Shown in pieces: positions 6,651 through 7,670 of a DNA stretch of 7,670 nt. Both the position numbers and the translations under genes were made by a program. The notes beneath the pieces were generated by a model that was given only the letters and a program-made list of their open reading frames with translations, made no database searches and had not been told where the DNA came from. Source of the stretch: Nautiliaceae bacterium (GTDB taxonomy: Bacteria; Campylobacterota; Campylobacteria; Campylobacterales; Nautiliaceae); contig JAMOSM010000119.1 of the NCBI GenBank assembly GCA_027063075.1, positions 1-7,670 of the forward strand, read 5' to 3'. Every line of letters begins with the position of its first letter. Positions within the stretch are counted from its first letter, which is position 1.

Positions 6651-7234
6651 TGTATTTCTACTACTCCTTTTTTTAAAACTACTGCGTTAAAAATTTTTTT
6701 ATTTAATTTAATTGGTATAATATCTCCTATTTCACCATCTTTTAGGGCTTTTGCACTTGATATTATTGAAATGTTTTTTGAAGAAATTATAACACTAACT
6801 ATAGAGTTTTTTAAAACAGCCGGTTTTATTTTGGTATTTGATAGATTTATAATTGAACCTTTTGCAATAACTGTTGAGGCTATAAGATTGTTAGGTATTT
6901 TTAAAACAGGTTTTGAATAGAAAAACTTGAATTTGATGTTTTCTTTTTTTACATTAATTTGAGGTAAAATTAATGAGTTTTGTTTTATTATTTTTGTAGC
7001 TTTATAAACTGGAAGGGTGGCTTTTATTTTTATATAAAAGAAACGATTATCTATTTTTATATTTCCATAGGGTAATTTTGGATTTAATAGAAATTTTATT
7101 GTTTTATAATGGTTTGGAAAAGGTTTATGGATTATTTTTTGAATTTGTATTAAAGGATATTCGCTTTTGTAAAATGATACTATTTTTTCTTCGATTGAAT
7201 TTGAAAATAAAAAAAGAGGAAAAAAAAGAATTAT
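6647..7234 (-). CDS. flgA: Flagellar P-ring assembly chaperone FlgA, reading frame without a canonical start codon
   Basis: The frame is open from just after an in-frame TGA inside lon to TGA at 6649-6647. The C-terminal half shows an SAF-type pattern: [20 protein letters not shown], then [18 protein letters not shown], then [20 protein letters not shown], ending [13 protein letters not shown]. This is characteristic of FlgA, the periplasmic chaperone for P-ring subunit FlgI, and C. jejuni has flgA in front of ubi[13 protein letters not shown] near the start fits a secretion signal. The frame has no ATG, GTG or TTG codon anywhere. I placed the start at ATA (7234-7232), which overlaps the lon stop as ATAA where ATGA would be expected. 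An alternative is ATG at 7247-7245 with a +1 shift in the following CCC, giving MPRKIILFF. About 195 residues, a little short for FlgA. Identity is fairly sure; the start is unresolved. Confidence 0.8.
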   Translation of the reverse strand: MILFFPLFLFSNSIEEKIVSFYKSEYPLIQIQKIIHKPFPNHYKTIKFLLNPKLPYGNIKIDNRFFYIKIKATLPVYKATKIIKQNSLILPQINVKKENIKFKFFYSKPVLKIPNNLIASTVIAKGSIINLSNTKIKPAVLKNSIVSVIISSKNISIISSAKALKDGEIGDIIPIKLNKKIFNAVVLKKGVVEIQ

Positions 7235-7670
7235 TTTACGAGGGCATGGTCTAACACTTCTTCTATTCTTTTTACAGGCACAATTTCAAGTCCTTCTTTT
7301 ACTTCCTCAGGAACATCATCAAGGTCTTTTTCATAATTTTTTTCTGGAATTAAAACTTTTTTAATTTTTGCTTTATAAGCGGCTATCAGTTTTTCTTTAA
7401 GTCCGCCAATTGCTAAAACGTCTCCAGTTAAAGTGATTTCTCCTGTCATTGCTACATCTGAGCGGACTTTTTTTTCACTGAAAATACTGGCTATTGCCGT
7501 TGCCATTGTAATTCCAGCACTTGGTCCGTCTTTTGGAATAGCTCCTTCCGGGACGTGTATATGAACGTTATATTTATAATAAACAGGCTCTTTTGAACGC
7601 TCTTTCGGTTTTATTTTTTTCGTATCGATAAGAACTTTAATAAGCGTAAAAGCTATATGAGCCGATTCTT
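7231..7670 (-). CDS. lon: Lon protease, C-terminal proteolytic domain only (5' part beyond the window)
   Basis: The last 145 residues of the ATP-dependent Lon protease; the AAA+ and N-terminal domains lie beyond the right edge. The visible part begins [13 protein letters not shown] and continues with [20 protein letters not shown], where the serine of PSAG (codon 7521-7519) is the nucleophile. [20 protein letters not shown] follows, with the second lysine of KEK exactly 43 residues after that serine, matching the Ser679/Lys722 spacing of E. coli Lon. VLIPEKN and [16 protein letters not shown] close the protein as in other Lons. The ATG at 7506 is an internal methionine, not a start. The protein degrades misfolded and regulatory proteins in the cytoplasm. 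The TAA stop overlaps the presumed flgA start, suggesting that flgA and the genes after it are co-transcribed with lon. Confidence 0.95.
   Translation of the reverse strand, partial: ESAHIAFTLIKVLIDTKKIKPKERSKEPVYYKYNVHIHVPEGAIPKDGPSAGITMATAIASIFSEKKVRSDVAMTGEITLTGDVLAIGGLKEKLIAAYKAKIKKVLIPEKNYEKDLDDVPEEVKEGLEIVPVKRIEEVLDHALVK

Noticed and set aside
7211..7230. Pyrimidine-rich tract (minus strand T8-CCTC-T7) after the lon stop, as an intrinsic terminator
   Set aside because: No stable stem precedes it, and the tract reads cleanly as the hydrophobic start of FlgA (FFPLFLF).
7236..7247. A three-codon minigene (ATG CCC TCG TAA) at the lon end
   Set aside because: Too short to call a gene and it lacks a good ribosome site; kept only as a possible frameshift start for flgA.
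7231..7506. A short 91-residue protein starting at the ATG at 7506
   Set aside because: The frame continues upstream to the window edge with the Lon catalytic serine motif, so this ATG is internal to lon.
1..7670. RNA genes, CRISPR arrays, insertion sequences, attachment sites, riboswitches
   Set aside because: Coding sequence fills nearly the whole window, no repeat-spacer pattern or terminal repeats were seen, and the single 127-base gap is too simple in sequence for a structured RNA.

Overview
The window looks like chromosomal DNA of a strongly AT-rich Campylobacterota (epsilonproteobacterium). A thermophilic, vent-type member of the Nautiliales (Caminibacter/Nautilia/Lebetimonas) is my best guess. 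The basis is base composition, codon use, the gene families and the gene order; no marker gene here settles the genus. From memory, Campylobacter jejuni carries aspB-cysE-speA-hisS-tmk-coaD-ubiX-flgA as one cluster (around Cj0762c-Cj0769c). The window shows the same backbone without speA and hisS, with lon in front of flgA and with c-di-GMP genes added.

Layout, right to left. The minus strand from 7670 to 4415 is one tightly packed run: lon (3' end only), flgA, ubiX, coaD, tmk, cysE. Neighbouring genes overlap by 4 to 17 bases, so this is almost certainly one operon with coupled translation. On the plus strand, 2219-4414 holds a 731-residue PAS-GAF-GGDEF-EAL protein whose stop directly abuts the stop of cysE. 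A 127-base divergent intergenic region (2092-2218) is the only real gene-free space. From it the minus strand continues with an aspartate aminotransferase, a small Dabb-family protein and a membrane GGDEF protein that runs off the left edge. These three also overlap one another.

Functionally, the right-hand operon mixes housekeeping enzymes (Lon protease, flavin prenyltransferase, CoA synthesis, dTMP kinase, serine acetyltransferase) with FlgA, the periplasmic chaperone of the flagellar P ring. The two c-di-GMP proteins look opposed: a membrane sensor with the start of a GGDEF (cyclase) domain, and a cytoplasmic protein with an apparently intact EAL phosphodiesterase domain and a broken GGDEF signature (GGDKF).

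Most unusual points: the flgA reading frame contains no ATG, GTG or TTG codon at all, and sits where an ATGA overlap would be expected but ATAA is found; the degenerate GGDKF site with its nucleotide-binding residues retained; and a perfect 10-base inverted repeat centred exactly on the zero-gap junction of two convergent genes. I see no RNA gene, CRISPR array, insertion sequence or clearly novel defence or mobile system.
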